The notes below the pieces were generated by a model. It saw only the letters and a program-made list of their open reading frames with translations. It made no database searches and was not told the DNA's origin. From positions 80,658 through 144,657 of the forward strand of contig NZ_JAANIH010000017.1 of assembly GCF_014529705.1 (NCBI RefSeq): 64,000 nt of DNA. The letters run 5' to 3'. Origin of the DNA: Bradyrhizobium campsiandrae (GTDB lineage Bacteria; Pseudomonadota; Alphaproteobacteria; Rhizobiales; Xanthobacteraceae). Both the position numbers and the translations under genes were made by a program. Each line of letters begins with the position of its first letter. Within the stretch, counting starts at the first letter, position 1. Below are positions 10,101 to 18,194 of the stretch, piece by piece.

Positions 10101-10606
10101 GGGATCAGCGCCGCGGCGAACACCTGCTCGCTCTGGTGCGCCAGTGTCGAGGACTGGCAGCCATGGTCATCGCCGGCGAGCGCGAGGACGCCGCCGTTGC
10201 GCGAGGTGCCGGCCGCATTGGCGTGCTTGAGCGCATCGACCGAGCGATCGACGCCGGGGCCCTTGCCGTACCAGATGCCGAATACGCCATCGACCTTGGC
10301 GCCGGGAAACAGGCCGACCTGCTGGCTGCCCCAGACGGCAGTTGCCGCCAGGTCCTCGTTCAGGCCGGGGACGAAGGCGATGTCGTGCCGCTGCAGATGC
10401 GCCTTCGCGCGCCACAGCGCGTGGTCGTACATGCCGAGCGGGGAACCGCGATAGCCGGAAATGAAGCCGCCGGTGTTGAGCCCCAGGAGCCGGTCGCGTT
10501 CGCGCTGCAACATGGGCAGGCGGACCAGCGCCTGGGTCCCGGACAGGAAGATCCGCTTCGATTCGAGCCGGTATTTGTCGTCCAGCTCGACCTGCATCAG
10601 CGTCAT
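7130..10606 (-). CDS. Fused indolepyruvate:ferredoxin oxidoreductase family protein
   Basis: 1158 residues from the ATG at 10606, which has an AAGGA site about 9 bases upstream. The alpha (pyruvate-ferredoxin oxidoreductase-like, thiamine-diphosphate) part comes first, with FISGYRGSPLGMYD near the start and GIGCHGMALSM in the TPP region. A cysteine cluster starting CEGCGDCS at about residue 637 and continuing to FCPSF can hold Fe-S centres. The gamma-type domain follows (VTGIGGTGVITIGALLG). Such single-chain enzymes decarboxylate aromatic or branched 2-oxo acids to acyl-CoA and reduce ferredoxin. The length is normal for the fused proteobacterial form. It is divergent from the hotdog-fold gene at 10769, with 162 bases between the starts, suggesting shared control of CoA-thioester chemistry. 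Confidence 0.88.
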   Translation of the reverse strand: MTLMQVELDDKYRLESKRIFLSGTQALVRLPMLQRERDRLLGLNTGGFISGYRGSPLGMYDHALWRAKAHLQRHDIAFVPGLNEDLAATAVWGSQQVGLFPGAKVDGVFGIWYGKGPGVDRSVDALKHANAAGTSRNGGVLALAGDDHGCQSSTLAHQSEQVFAAALIPVINPATLQDYLDLGLYGFALSRFSGCWVGFKAISETVESSASIYSDPERIKIVQPDDFEMPPGGLNIRWPDPPLEAERRLFGPKMAAVQAFARANQLDRIVLDSTPARLGIVATGKAYLDLRQALADLGITDKDAQDLGLRIYKVALTWPLEESGARRFTEGLQDVLVVEEKRGFIEDQLMRILYNIDASKRPTVTGKRDERGAPLLPSEGELTPTIVAGALVARLRKLGHHSPVLEQRLARLEAFDNPVTTSTQIKLARTPFFCSGCPHNTSTRVPEGSRAMAGIGCHGMALSMPTRRTDLISHMGAEGVNWIGQSPFTTEKHIFQNLGDGTYTHSGLLALRAASAAGINITYKILYNDAVAMTGGQPAEGAFNVAQIAHQVWAEGVKRLAIVSDDPGKYPEGNYFPQGATIHHRRELDAVQRELRDIKGLTVVIYDQTCAAEKRRRRKRGLYPDPAKRAFINELVCEGCGDCSQASNCVSVQPLETEFGRKRQIDQSNCNKDFSCVEGFCPSFVTVHGGTLKRMKTSAVDSGQLFADLPLPPARELDGPYNILVTGIGGTGVITIGALLGMAAHVDGRGCSALDFTGLSQKNGAVMSHVRIAPKPEDISAVRITTGGADVILGCDMIVSAGPTALSRAERGVTRAYINADLQPTASFVQNPDIDFEMGTMQTVLRDAVGDKNLDIIDATGIAAALMGDSIATNPFMLGFAFQKGAIPLSLEALLRAIEINGAAIEMNKLAFTWGRLAAHDMSRVRSVLQFKSRASAPTKSLDDIIATRADFLTGYQDKAYAERYLAAVAKVRKAESAALPTSTELTEAVAKNLFKLMSYKDEYEVARLYTDGSFARKVSEKFDGDFTLKYHLAPPIFAKRDKTTGHLQKQEFGGWMIHAFRVLARLKFLRGGAFDPFARAEERRTERNLIADYLAMIDQRIAGLKAEQIPLLVRLARVPEIIRGFGHVKEANVKLAAAEKARLEAELENSRFAAAAE

Positions 10607-10768
10607 TTCGGAAAGTCCTTGTCGTCGTATCAGGAGGAATTTTGCGCCGCGGAAAGAGGGCGACTTGCGAAGCGGGTATCGGCAGTGAAGAGCATGGAGC
10701 ATCGAAGTCAATATCGCTGGCCGCACCCGTGGCGGGCCTGCTAGTCATGGCTGCCTGTGGAGGAGACC

Positions 10769-11722
10769 ATGACTGCAAACGCGTTCAATACCGAGATCGC
10801 CGAAACCGCCGAGGCCCTGATCGGCCCGTGGCGTCGGCCGCGCCAGATGCTGCACGCGCAGATTTACGATGCGCATGCCTCCATCCACGACGATGCGACC
10901 GCGCAGAAGCTCGGCTTCAAGGGCGGCACCATCGAGGGTCCGACGCATTTCAGCCAGTTTGCGCCGCTCGGTGCGCGGCTGTGGGGACGGGCCTGGTTCG
11001 AGAGCGGCTGTCTCTCCGCGCATTACCGCAACGCCTGCTTCGAAGGTGAGGAGGTGCAGGCGATCCTGTCGAAACCGCTGCCGGGCACCAGCCAATGCCA
11101 GATCCAGATGGTGAAACGCGACGGCACCGAGGTGTTGCGCGGCACGGCCTCTGTCGGCGATCCCCACGCGGCGACGGCGCTCGAGACGCGCCTGACCGAG
11201 CTCAAGCCACTCACGGACCCCGTCATCCTGCGCGACGTGCGGGTGGCCCATACCAGCAGGCGGCAAACGGTGCGGATGGCGTTCGACCAGAACATGGGCG
11301 ACCTCTATCCGTTCTCGCTGCGGCAGAAGCTGGCAGTCATCACCGAGAACTCACCTTACTATTCCGGCGCCGACAATCCGTGGGGCAAAGCGATCATCCC
11401 GATGGAGATGCTGAGCGTGCTGTTTCAATACCGCTCCAAGGACGATCCGCTGCCGGCGAAGGGGCCGGCCGTCGGCCTGTTCGCCGACCAGGAGATCTGC
11501 CTGTTGAAAGGCCCGCTGTTCGTCGATGAAGAGTACGAGGTCGAGCGCGAGGTGGTCGCGCTCTCCGGCAGCCGCCGCACCGAGAGCGCCTGGGTCAAGA
11601 CGCGCGTGTTCGACAAGACGGGCACGATGGTCGCGACCATGCTGCTCAACATGGCGACGCTGAAGGAGTCTTACGCGCCTTACGAGGATGAGTATCGACA
11701 GCTGTATGGGGCGGTCCGATAG
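10769..11722 (+). CDS. Hotdog-fold (MaoC-like) protein, function unknown
   Basis: 317 residues. The ATG follows GGAGGA closely (10759-10764). The N-terminal half contains GGTIEGPTHFSQFAPLG and a hydrophobic core that resemble MaoC/hotdog dehydratases and thioesterases acting on acyl-CoA. The second half (from about residue 150) may be a second hotdog repeat. I cannot identify a strict hydratase motif, so whether it is catalytic is open. It has no signal peptide or membrane span. Its position, divergent to the indolepyruvate oxidoreductase that produces acyl-CoA, suggests it acts on that product, but this is inference. Confidence 0.5.
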   Translation: MTANAFNTEIAETAEALIGPWRRPRQMLHAQIYDAHASIHDDATAQKLGFKGGTIEGPTHFSQFAPLGARLWGRAWFESGCLSAHYRNACFEGEEVQAILSKPLPGTSQCQIQMVKRDGTEVLRGTASVGDPHAATALETRLTELKPLTDPVILRDVRVAHTSRRQTVRMAFDQNMGDLYPFSLRQKLAVITENSPYYSGADNPWGKAIIPMEMLSVLFQYRSKDDPLPAKGPAVGLFADQEICLLKGPLFVDEEYEVEREVVALSGSRRTESAWVKTRVFDKTGTMVATMLLNMATLKESYAPYEDEYRQLYGAVR

Positions 11723-11864
11723 CCCCGCTGCCAGCTCATCCTTTGAGCAAATGCACGTCGCAAAGCCGTCGCACAGGGAATGAGCAGACGTCGATCGCTA
11801 ACGTAACCTTCTGAGTACGCAGCGATTTCCATCACGGCCCGCACGCCTCCGCAATTGTACACAA

Positions 11865-11880
11865 TGGCACGACGCTTGCA
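11865..11880 (+). promoter_or_regulatory. Sigma-54 (RpoN) -24/-12 promoter
   Basis: TGGCACGACGCTTGCA matches the RpoN consensus TGGCACG-N4-TTGCW at every fixed position, with the -24 GG (11866-11867) and -12 GC (11878-11879) spaced as required. Transcription would start near 11891, giving a leader of about 25 bases before the ATG at 11916. It should drive the amidohydrolase-permease operon and needs an enhancer-binding activator such as NtrC; I could not pick out a convincing NtrC site upstream. Confidence 0.8.
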
Positions 11881-11915
11881 GAACTCTGGACAAAGAGAGT
11901 TCTTGCGGGGGCGTC

Positions 11916-12614
11916 ATGTTGAACTCAACCAAGCCGACATTGGGCGTCATCAGCGCCGAGCCCGAGCCGATCAAGCTCGATTGGTCTGCCACCGCGCTCG
12001 TCATCATCGACATGCAACGCGACTTCATGGAGCCTGGCGGCTTCGGCGAGACGCTCGGCAATGACGTCAGCCAGCTTGCACGCGCGGTGAAGCCGATCGG
12101 CGCCGTGCTGAGGGCGGCGCGCGACACCGGCATGCTCGTGGTTCACACCCGCGAGGGGCATCTGCCCGATCTCTCCGACGCGCCGCCGGCCAAGATCGAG
12201 CGCGGCGCGCCATCGTTGCGCATCGGCGATCCCGGCCCGATGGGTCGCATCCTGATCCGTGGCGAGGCCGGTCACGACATCATCCCGGAGCTCTATCCGC
12301 TCGACAGTGAGGTCGTGATCGACAAGCCCGGCAAGGGCGCGTTCTACGCGACCGAACTCACGGACGTGCTGGAGAAATACGGCATCGAGAATCTCCTGGT
12401 GTGCGGCGTCACCACAGAGGTGTGCGTCAACACCACCGTGCGCGAGGCCAATGACCGCGGCTATCGCTGCGTCGTCATCTCCGATGGCTGCGCCTCCTAT
12501 TTCCCCGAGTTTCACGAGATGGGCCTGAAGATGATCAAGGCCCAGGGCGGCATCTTCGGCTGGGTCGCAGACTCGACCGCAGTACTGGAGGCGATGAAGA
12601 CTTCGACCACATAG
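11916..12614 (+). CDS. Isochorismatase-family cysteine hydrolase (biuret/carbamoyl amidohydrolase-like)
   Basis: 232 residues. The Asp-Lys-Cys triad of the family is present: Asp32 in VIIDMQRDF, Lys136 in [10 protein letters not shown] and Cys169 in [12 protein letters not shown]. The overall pattern, with a long N-terminal extension before the first Asp, resembles biuret hydrolase and N-carbamoyl amidohydrolases, which release ammonia from small ureido compounds. It is cytoplasmic. Ten bases separate it from a purine/pyrimidine-type permease, and a sigma-54 promoter lies just upstream, so the operon probably imports and splits a nitrogen compound when nitrogen is short. The exact substrate (biuret, carbamoyl-amino acid or ureide) is not determined by the sequence. 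Confidence 0.82.
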   Translation: MLNSTKPTLGVISAEPEPIKLDWSATALVIIDMQRDFMEPGGFGETLGNDVSQLARAVKPIGAVLRAARDTGMLVVHTREGHLPDLSDAPPAKIERGAPSLRIGDPGPMGRILIRGEAGHDIIPELYPLDSEVVIDKPGKGAFYATELTDVLEKYGIENLLVCGVTTEVCVNTTVREANDRGYRCVVISDGCASYFPEFHEMGLKMIKAQGGIFGWVADSTAVLEAMKTSTT

Positions 12615-12624
12615 GGGAGTTATC

Positions 12625-14277
12625 ATGAGCACATCGACGGGGACGGCCGGCAAGTCCACTTTTCAACCGGCACTATGGACATCGGGCGACTGGAACGCGT
12701 TTTTCGGCTTCGGCACCAACATCCTCGTCAACATGCTGGTGCTCACGGGCCTGCTTCGCTTCGTGCTGAAGATGCCGGACAGTCTCGTGTTCGGCCGCAT
12801 CCTGCCCGCGCTCGGGCTGATGATGTGCCTGTCGACCTTCTACTACGCGTTTCTCGCCTATCGCCTCGCGCAGAAGACGGGCCGCAGCGACGTCTGCGCG
12901 CTGCCCTCGGGCGTCAGCGTGCCGCACATGTTCATCGTCACCTTCGTGATCATGCTGCCGATCACGCTGAAGACCGGCGACCCGCTGAAGGGCTGGTCGG
13001 CTGGCCTCGTCTGGGTGTTCTTCCAGAGCTTCATTCTCATGATCGGTGGCTTCATCGCGCCGTTCATCCGCAAGATCACGCCGCGTGCGGCGCTGCTCGG
13101 CACGCTCGCGGGCGTCTCCGTCACCTTCATCTCGATGCGGCCCGCGCTCGAGATGTACATGACGCCGCAGATTGGCCTCGTCTGCTTCGCCATCATCCTG
13201 GTGAGCTGGTTCGGCGGGGTGAAATATGCGAAGGGCATTCCTGCGGGCCTCGTCGCCATTGCCGCTGGCATGATCATCGCCTGGGGCTCGAACCTGTTCG
13301 GCCTCGGGCTTGGCGGATTGAGCATCGCGGGCGTCGGCGCGGCGTTTGCCAATTTCGGCTTCTCGGTGCCGATCCCGGCAGTAGGCCATGTCTTCTCAGG
13401 ATTCGAATATCTCGGCGTCATCCTGGTCACCGCCATTCCATTCGGCATCTATGACCTCGTCGAGGCCATGGACAATGTCGAGAGCGCGGAGGCCGCCGGC
13501 GACGAATATCCGACCACGCGCGTGCTCACTGCCGACGGCGTCGTCAGCCTGATCGGCTGCCTGATGGGCAATCCCTTCATCAACGCCGTCTATATCGGCC
13601 ATCCCGGCTGGAAGGCGATGGGGGGCCGTATCGGCTATTCGGCTGCGACCGGCATCATGGTCGTAGTGCTGGCCTGGTTTGGCATCATCTCGGTGCTGCT
13701 GGCGCTCGTACCTGTCGTCGCGATCTCGCCGATCCTGCTCTATATCGGCATGCTCATCGGCGCGCAGGCGTTCCAGACCACGCCGGTCAAGCACGCGCCT
13801 GCGATCGTGCTGGCGTTGACGCCGCATCTGGCGGCCTGGGCCAAGCTGCAGATCGACACCATGCTGGGATCGACCATGAATGCGGCGGCAACCGTCGGCG
13901 GCATGGCCGCCGACAAGGCCGACGCGGTCAAGGCGGCCGCGATCGCAGCCCTGCCGCAGCAGGGCGTGTTCTATCGCGGTCTCGAGGTCATGGGCGGCGG
14001 CTCCATCCTCGGCGGCCTGATCCTGGGAGCGATCGGCGTCTTCGTCATCGAGCGCGATTTCGAGAAAGCATCAAGCTTCGCACTGGTCGGCGCGGTGCTG
14101 ACCTATTTCGGCTTCATGCATGGTGAAGCCGTCGGCATCGGCGGCGGCTTTGGTGTGACGCCCGCGGTGGCGTTTGCCTATGCCGTGATGGCGGCCGGCC
14201 TGTTCGCAGCCAGCAAGCTCGGCGCCAGTGAACATTACGCCGCGCATCCGGAGATGCACGCCGCTCCGGCGGAGTAG
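12625..14277 (+). CDS. NCS2/AzgA-like purine-pyrimidine-type permease
   Basis: 550 residues, largely hydrophobic with about a dozen membrane helices. It contains an ALPSGVSVPHMFIV segment early in the chain and two long membrane halves, as in nucleobase:cation symporters of the xanthine/uracil/AzgA groups. It is somewhat longer than standard family members because of a soluble insert around residues 400-450. With the preceding amidohydrolase it forms a two-gene operon (10-base gap) under sigma-54 control, so its cargo is probably the hydrolase substrate or a related nitrogen-rich compound. A good intrinsic terminator follows. Confidence 0.75.
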   Translation: MSTSTGTAGKSTFQPALWTSGDWNAFFGFGTNILVNMLVLTGLLRFVLKMPDSLVFGRILPALGLMMCLSTFYYAFLAYRLAQKTGRSDVCALPSGVSVPHMFIVTFVIMLPITLKTGDPLKGWSAGLVWVFFQSFILMIGGFIAPFIRKITPRAALLGTLAGVSVTFISMRPALEMYMTPQIGLVCFAIILVSWFGGVKYAKGIPAGLVAIAAGMIIAWGSNLFGLGLGGLSIAGVGAAFANFGFSVPIPAVGHVFSGFEYLGVILVTAIPFGIYDLVEAMDNVESAEAAGDEYPTTRVLTADGVVSLIGCLMGNPFINAVYIGHPGWKAMGGRIGYSAATGIMVVVLAWFGIISVLLALVPVVAISPILLYIGMLIGAQAFQTTPVKHAPAIVLALTPHLAAWAKLQIDTMLGSTMNAAATVGGMAADKADAVKAAAIAALPQQGVFYRGLEVMGGGSILGGLILGAIGVFVIERDFEKASSFALVGAVLTYFGFMHGEAVGIGGGFGVTPAVAFAYAVMAAGLFAASKLGASEHYAAHPEMHAAPAE

Positions 14278-14290
14278 GCGTCGGCCAACA

Positions 14291-14338
14291 CATGAAAGGC
14301 GGCCGGGTGACGCCATTGTTGCCCGGCCATTTTTCATG
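14291..14338. terminator. Intrinsic terminator between convergent permease and S9 peptidase genes
   Basis: A GGCCGGG/CCCGGCC stem (14301-14307 with 14322-14328) is followed by ATTTTTC on the plus strand, and outer CATGAAA/TTTCATG arms extend the pairing. It is a convincing terminator for the permease operon and overlaps the last few codons of the leftward peptidase gene, for which it may also act. Confidence 0.8.
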
Positions 14339-16265
14339 CTACGCCGAGATCGGCCAGGATCTCGGCCCCGGCGCGAACCTCATGGCTGGATCCTTCGAAA
14401 TCTTCGCCGACAGGTTCGCAGGCGCCGCCCAGATGTCGCGCAAAGAACGCCTCGGCAATTGCGACGTGGGAGAGCTGGTTGGGCGGCCTCTGGAATCCGT
14501 GTCCCTCATCGGGATAGACGATGTAGGTCACAGGAATGTTTTTTGCCTCCATGGCCGCCGCGATAGTGTCGCTTTCCGCAATCTTGCAGCGAACGTCGTT
14601 GGCGCCATGAAAGATCAGCATGGGCTTCTTGATGTTGTCTACCTTGTTGATCGGTGAGCGCTCGGCGAGCAGCTTGCGGCCTTCCTCTGTGCGGGGATCG
14701 CCGTAGCTGCGATACATGAACTCCGCGAAGCCGGCCCAGTACGGCGGCATCGATTCCAGCAGCGTTTGCAGATTGGAGATGCCGACCACCGGCACCGAGC
14801 AGCAGAACACCTCGGGCGTGAAGGTCGCGCCGATGAACGAGGCGAGGCCGCCATAGGATACGCCGAAGATCGCGACCTTGTCCTTTTGCGCGATCCCTTG
14901 TGCGATTGACCAATCGACCATGTCGATGAGATCGTCGTGCATCTTTCGCGCATGCTCTTTCTCGCTGGCGGCAACGAACGCCTTGCCGAAGCCGGTCGAT
15001 CCCCGATAATTGACCGAAAGCACGGCATAGCCACGGTCGGCCAGCCATTGGTGGTCTCTGCGATAGCCATAGATGTCGCGGCCCCACGGACCGCCGTGGA
15101 CGATGAGGACCATCGGCAACGGCCGAGGCGGCCGATCGGCTTCGATATCCGCTGGCAGCGTAAGATAGGAGACGAGCGTCAATCCATCGCGCGACTTGCC
15201 CTGCACCTCTTGCATACGCCCGAGGCGGTACGGCTTCAGTTCGGGGCGCGCCGTGAACAGCTCGGTAATGGTCTGCCTGTCGCGGTCAAGCAGATGATAT
15301 GTGACGGGCTGATCTGGCGCGTGGCTCGCCACGATCCATCGGCGGCCATCGTCACTTTGGCTTTCGACGTGAAACGCATGGTCCGGCAGTCGCGCCTTGA
15401 TCAGATCAAGCTCGGTTGTGACGGCCGGCGTTAAAGCCGTCCACTCCGGCCGGCCGGGGTCGATGCAAACCGCCTCCGGTTCGAAGGTTCTGGCGTTGAA
15501 GATGGCGCCCGTCACGTCGGCGCGGTCGCTCTGATACAAGAGTCGCTCTTCGTCGGTGGACCAGTCGATCCGCAGCAGCGCCGACTTGTCGCGCTCAAGG
15601 CTTGAGCACATGTGAAGGTGACTGCATCCGGCATCGAACGTCCAGAGCCGGGTGCTGATATAGGCTTCGTAGGGGACGTCGCGCCAATGCGCGACCTTGC
15701 CGCCGTCAATACGCCAGAGCCGCGTGCCGCCGTCAGGCGCATTGCTCTGCGCGTAGCGGGGCTTCAACCGCCAATCGAGGCCGACGTGGTGAAACTCCTG
15801 GCGATTTTCCCAAACCAGCGTGCGTTCACCGGTTGCGAGATCGAGCAGGAAGACATCATGCCAGCGCGTGTCTCGGTCATTGATGCTGATCGCGATCTTG
15901 TCTGGAACGATGTGGGACCAGTACGTCGGCATCGCCCGGACGTTCACGAAAGGCGTCAAATCCCGGAGTTCCTGCGTATGGGGATTAACGACGAACAGAT
16001 GCAGGTTTTCATCCCCGTTCTCGTCGTTGAGAAACATGATGTGACGGCCGTCCGGGCTCCAATTCTGCCAAGTGATGGGTCGGCCCGTGGTGCGTGTCAC
16101 GGGCTGTCCGGCCGCAATGCTGTCGACTGGCGAGATCCAGATGTTCAGAACGCCGTCGACAGGCGCGAGCCAGGACAGCAATCGACCGTCCGGCGATAGC
16201 TTGGCGCCGACATAAGTCGGATTGCCAAACAGCTTTCGGCGCGGGATCAGGGGGCGAGCTGTCAT
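14334..16265 (-). CDS. S9-family prolyl oligopeptidase / acylaminoacyl peptidase
   Basis: 643 residues. The first 380 form a beta-propeller-like region (repeated WSPDGRHIMFLND-type blades). The catalytic alpha/beta-hydrolase domain follows, with the nucleophile Ser in GVSYGG near residue 470, Asp in GANDVRC near 556 and His in DEGHGF near 588. These enzymes cut short peptides or remove acylated N-terminal residues. No signal peptide is visible, so it is cytoplasmic. It is last in a long run of leftward genes but is separated from the ABC importer by 172 bases, so it may have its own promoter. Confidence 0.88.
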   Translation of the reverse strand: MTARPLIPRRKLFGNPTYVGAKLSPDGRLLSWLAPVDGVLNIWISPVDSIAAGQPVTRTTGRPITWQNWSPDGRHIMFLNDENGDENLHLFVVNPHTQELRDLTPFVNVRAMPTYWSHIVPDKIAISINDRDTRWHDVFLLDLATGERTLVWENRQEFHHVGLDWRLKPRYAQSNAPDGGTRLWRIDGGKVAHWRDVPYEAYISTRLWTFDAGCSHLHMCSSLERDKSALLRIDWSTDEERLLYQSDRADVTGAIFNARTFEPEAVCIDPGRPEWTALTPAVTTELDLIKARLPDHAFHVESQSDDGRRWIVASHAPDQPVTYHLLDRDRQTITELFTARPELKPYRLGRMQEVQGKSRDGLTLVSYLTLPADIEADRPPRPLPMVLIVHGGPWGRDIYGYRRDHQWLADRGYAVLSVNYRGSTGFGKAFVAASEKEHARKMHDDLIDMVDWSIAQGIAQKDKVAIFGVSYGGLASFIGATFTPEVFCCSVPVVGISNLQTLLESMPPYWAGFAEFMYRSYGDPRTEEGRKLLAERSPINKVDNIKKPMLIFHGANDVRCKIAESDTIAAAMEAKNIPVTYIVYPDEGHGFQRPPNQLSHVAIAEAFFARHLGGACEPVGEDFEGSSHEVRAGAEILADLGVA

Positions 16266-16437
16266 GTGGCTTCTCGCTGACGGTTTGCGCGCAGGCGCGA
16301 TTTTGGCGCAGCGGCAGCGTTACAGATCGTAGCATATGTGCGCGCGGAGCCTGCGTCAACTCAACGTAGAGCGCAGGTGCACTTCTGGACTGGAAGCGTG
16401 CAAAATCGCGCTTCCCTGACGATCGGGATTGACGTGA

Positions 16438-17262
16438 CTACCCGCCCTTGACGGCCCCTGCTGTCAGTCCTGCCACGATCTGCCGCTGCGCGAACACCGT
16501 GAGCAACAACACCGGAAGCGTGACGATCAGCGCGGCGGCGGCCAGTGGGCCCCAGCTCAATTGGTCGAACGAGATCATGTTGTAGACGGCGACCGGCAGC
16601 GTGCGCGTCTCGCGTCCGGCCAGCACGATGCCGAACACGAAATTGTTCCAGGAGAAGATCACCGCGAGAATGAAGGCAACCGCGATGCCGGGCTTGGCGA
16701 TCGGCAGCGCGACGTGGCGAAAGACCTGCCAGCGCGTAGCGCCGTCGATCAGCGCGGCTTCCTCCAGCTCCAGCGGCGTCGTCTCGAAATAGCCAATCAT
16801 GATCCAGATCACGATCGGCACAGTCACCACGAGATGGATGATGATCTGCGGGACCAGGGTGCCGAGCAGTCCCAGCCACTGGAACAGCAGGAACAGCGGG
16901 ATCAGGTAGGACAGGCCGGGCGTGATGCGGGCGATCAGGATCACGATTGCCGATTTGTGCGCGGCCATGCGGGCGATGCCATAGCCGGCGGGAATGCCGA
17001 CCATCAGCGCGAGCGCGGTCGCGCTGCCCGTTACCACCAGGCTGTTGAGGAAGTAGGTCAGGAAGCGATTGGAGGCGAGCACGTCGGCATAGTTCTTCCA
17101 GGCAATATGCTCAGGGAAGAACACCGGCGGATAGGCGGCGTTGTCGATCTCGAATTTGAGCGACAGCGACAGCATCCAGAGGAAGAACAGGATGGCCGGC
17201 GACACGATGACGAGGATGGCAAACCACAGCCCGATCCTGCCGAGGATGCTGCGCAGGTTCAT
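16438..17262 (-). CDS. ABC sugar-type importer permease (MalG-like)
   Basis: 274 residues from the ATG at 17262, which overlaps the stop of the upstream permease gene (ATGA). It has six predicted helices and the permease EAA loop, EEAALIDGATRWQVFRHVALP, that docks on the ATPase. The family carries sugars, polyols or glycerol-phosphate-like substrates. It is coupled to the MalF-type partner and the binding protein. No ATPase gene is found on either side, so the pair must use a shared ATPase encoded elsewhere. Confidence 0.9.
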   Translation of the reverse strand: MNLRSILGRIGLWFAILVIVSPAILFFLWMLSLSLKFEIDNAAYPPVFFPEHIAWKNYADVLASNRFLTYFLNSLVVTGSATALALMVGIPAGYGIARMAAHKSAIVILIARITPGLSYLIPLFLLFQWLGLLGTLVPQIIIHLVVTVPIVIWIMIGYFETTPLELEEAALIDGATRWQVFRHVALPIAKPGIAVAFILAVIFSWNNFVFGIVLAGRETRTLPVAVYNMISFDQLSWGPLAAAALIVTLPVLLLTVFAQRQIVAGLTAGAVKGG

Positions 17263-18194
17263 GCGCCGCCCCCCATCTCGGTCCACAGCATGCGCTGACG
17301 GACGTAGAGCATCACGGCGGCGAGCGCGACGATCAGCAGGAAGAAGATGACCGCGATCGCCGAGCCATAGCCGATGTCGTAATAGGCGAAGGCGACGCTG
17401 TAGAGGTAGAGGTTGATGGTCTCTGATGCCGAGCCCGGTCCGCCCTGGGTGATCGCGAAGATGATGTCGAAGCTCTTCACCGCATCAATCATGCGGATCA
17501 TGCCGGCGATGAACAGGAAAGGCATGATCAGCGGCAGCGTGATGAACCGGAACACTTGCCAGAAGCTGGCGCCGTCGATCTGCGCGCTCTCATAGGGCTC
17601 GGTCGGGATTGCGGCGAGGCCGCCGAGCACGATCAGCATCACGAGCGGCGTCCATTGCCAGGTCTCGACCAGCACCAGCGAGGGGATCACCGTCGCCGGA
17701 TGAAATACCCAGAGCTGGGCGGGTATCCCGACCAGCGACAGCAGGTAGTTCAGCACGCCGAGCTGGGGATGGAACATCATGGTCCAGACCAGCCCGATCG
17801 CCACCGGAGTCGCCATCATCGGCATGATGAAGATTCCGCGGAGGAAGCCGCGGCCGGCGAATTTCTGGTGAAACACCACGGCCGCCAGCGTGCCGAGCAT
17901 CAGCGGCAGCAGCACCGAGAGCGCGGTGTAGACCAATGTGTGGCCCACCGCCTCGATGAAGCGGGGATCGCCGGTCAGCCGCAGATAGTTGGACAGACCG
18001 ACGAAGGTGGTTGGCACGCCGACCTTCCACTCGTGCAGGCTCATCCAGATCGTGAACAGCCACGGAAATATGATGATGGCGAGCACGACGACCAGCGCCG
18101 GCACCACGAACGGCCAATAGGATGGCCGACGCCATTGCTTCTCCGGCGCGGCCTCTTTTGCCGCCGCCGGAGAGGTCTGAGTTATCACGCTCAC
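17259..18194 (-). CDS. ABC sugar-type importer permease (MalF-like)
   Basis: 311 residues with a cytoplasmic N-terminal tail, six helices and the EAA loop YESAQIDGASFWQVFRFITLP. It overlaps the binding-protein gene upstream by 4 bases and the MalG-like gene downstream by 4 bases, so all three are translationally coupled. It forms half of the membrane channel for the substrate delivered by the binding protein. Confidence 0.9.
   Translation of the reverse strand: MSVITQTSPAAAKEAAPEKQWRRPSYWPFVVPALVVVLAIIIFPWLFTIWMSLHEWKVGVPTTFVGLSNYLRLTGDPRFIEAVGHTLVYTALSVLLPLMLGTLAAVVFHQKFAGRGFLRGIFIMPMMATPVAIGLVWTMMFHPQLGVLNYLLSLVGIPAQLWVFHPATVIPSLVLVETWQWTPLVMLIVLGGLAAIPTEPYESAQIDGASFWQVFRFITLPLIMPFLFIAGMIRMIDAVKSFDIIFAITQGGPGSASETINLYLYSVAFAYYDIGYGSAIAVIFFLLIVALAAVMLYVRQRMLWTEMGGGA

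Noticed and set aside
8117..10744. 875-codon open frame antisense to the indolepyruvate oxidoreductase
   Set aside because: Its translation is low-complexity, rich in Arg/Ala/Asp with no recognisable motif, as expected from the mirror of a GC-rich gene with strong third-position bias.
16392..16415. GGAAGCG/CGCTTCC hairpin after the MalG-like gene
   Set aside because: Seven base pairs, a 10-base loop and no U-tract; too weak to call a terminator.
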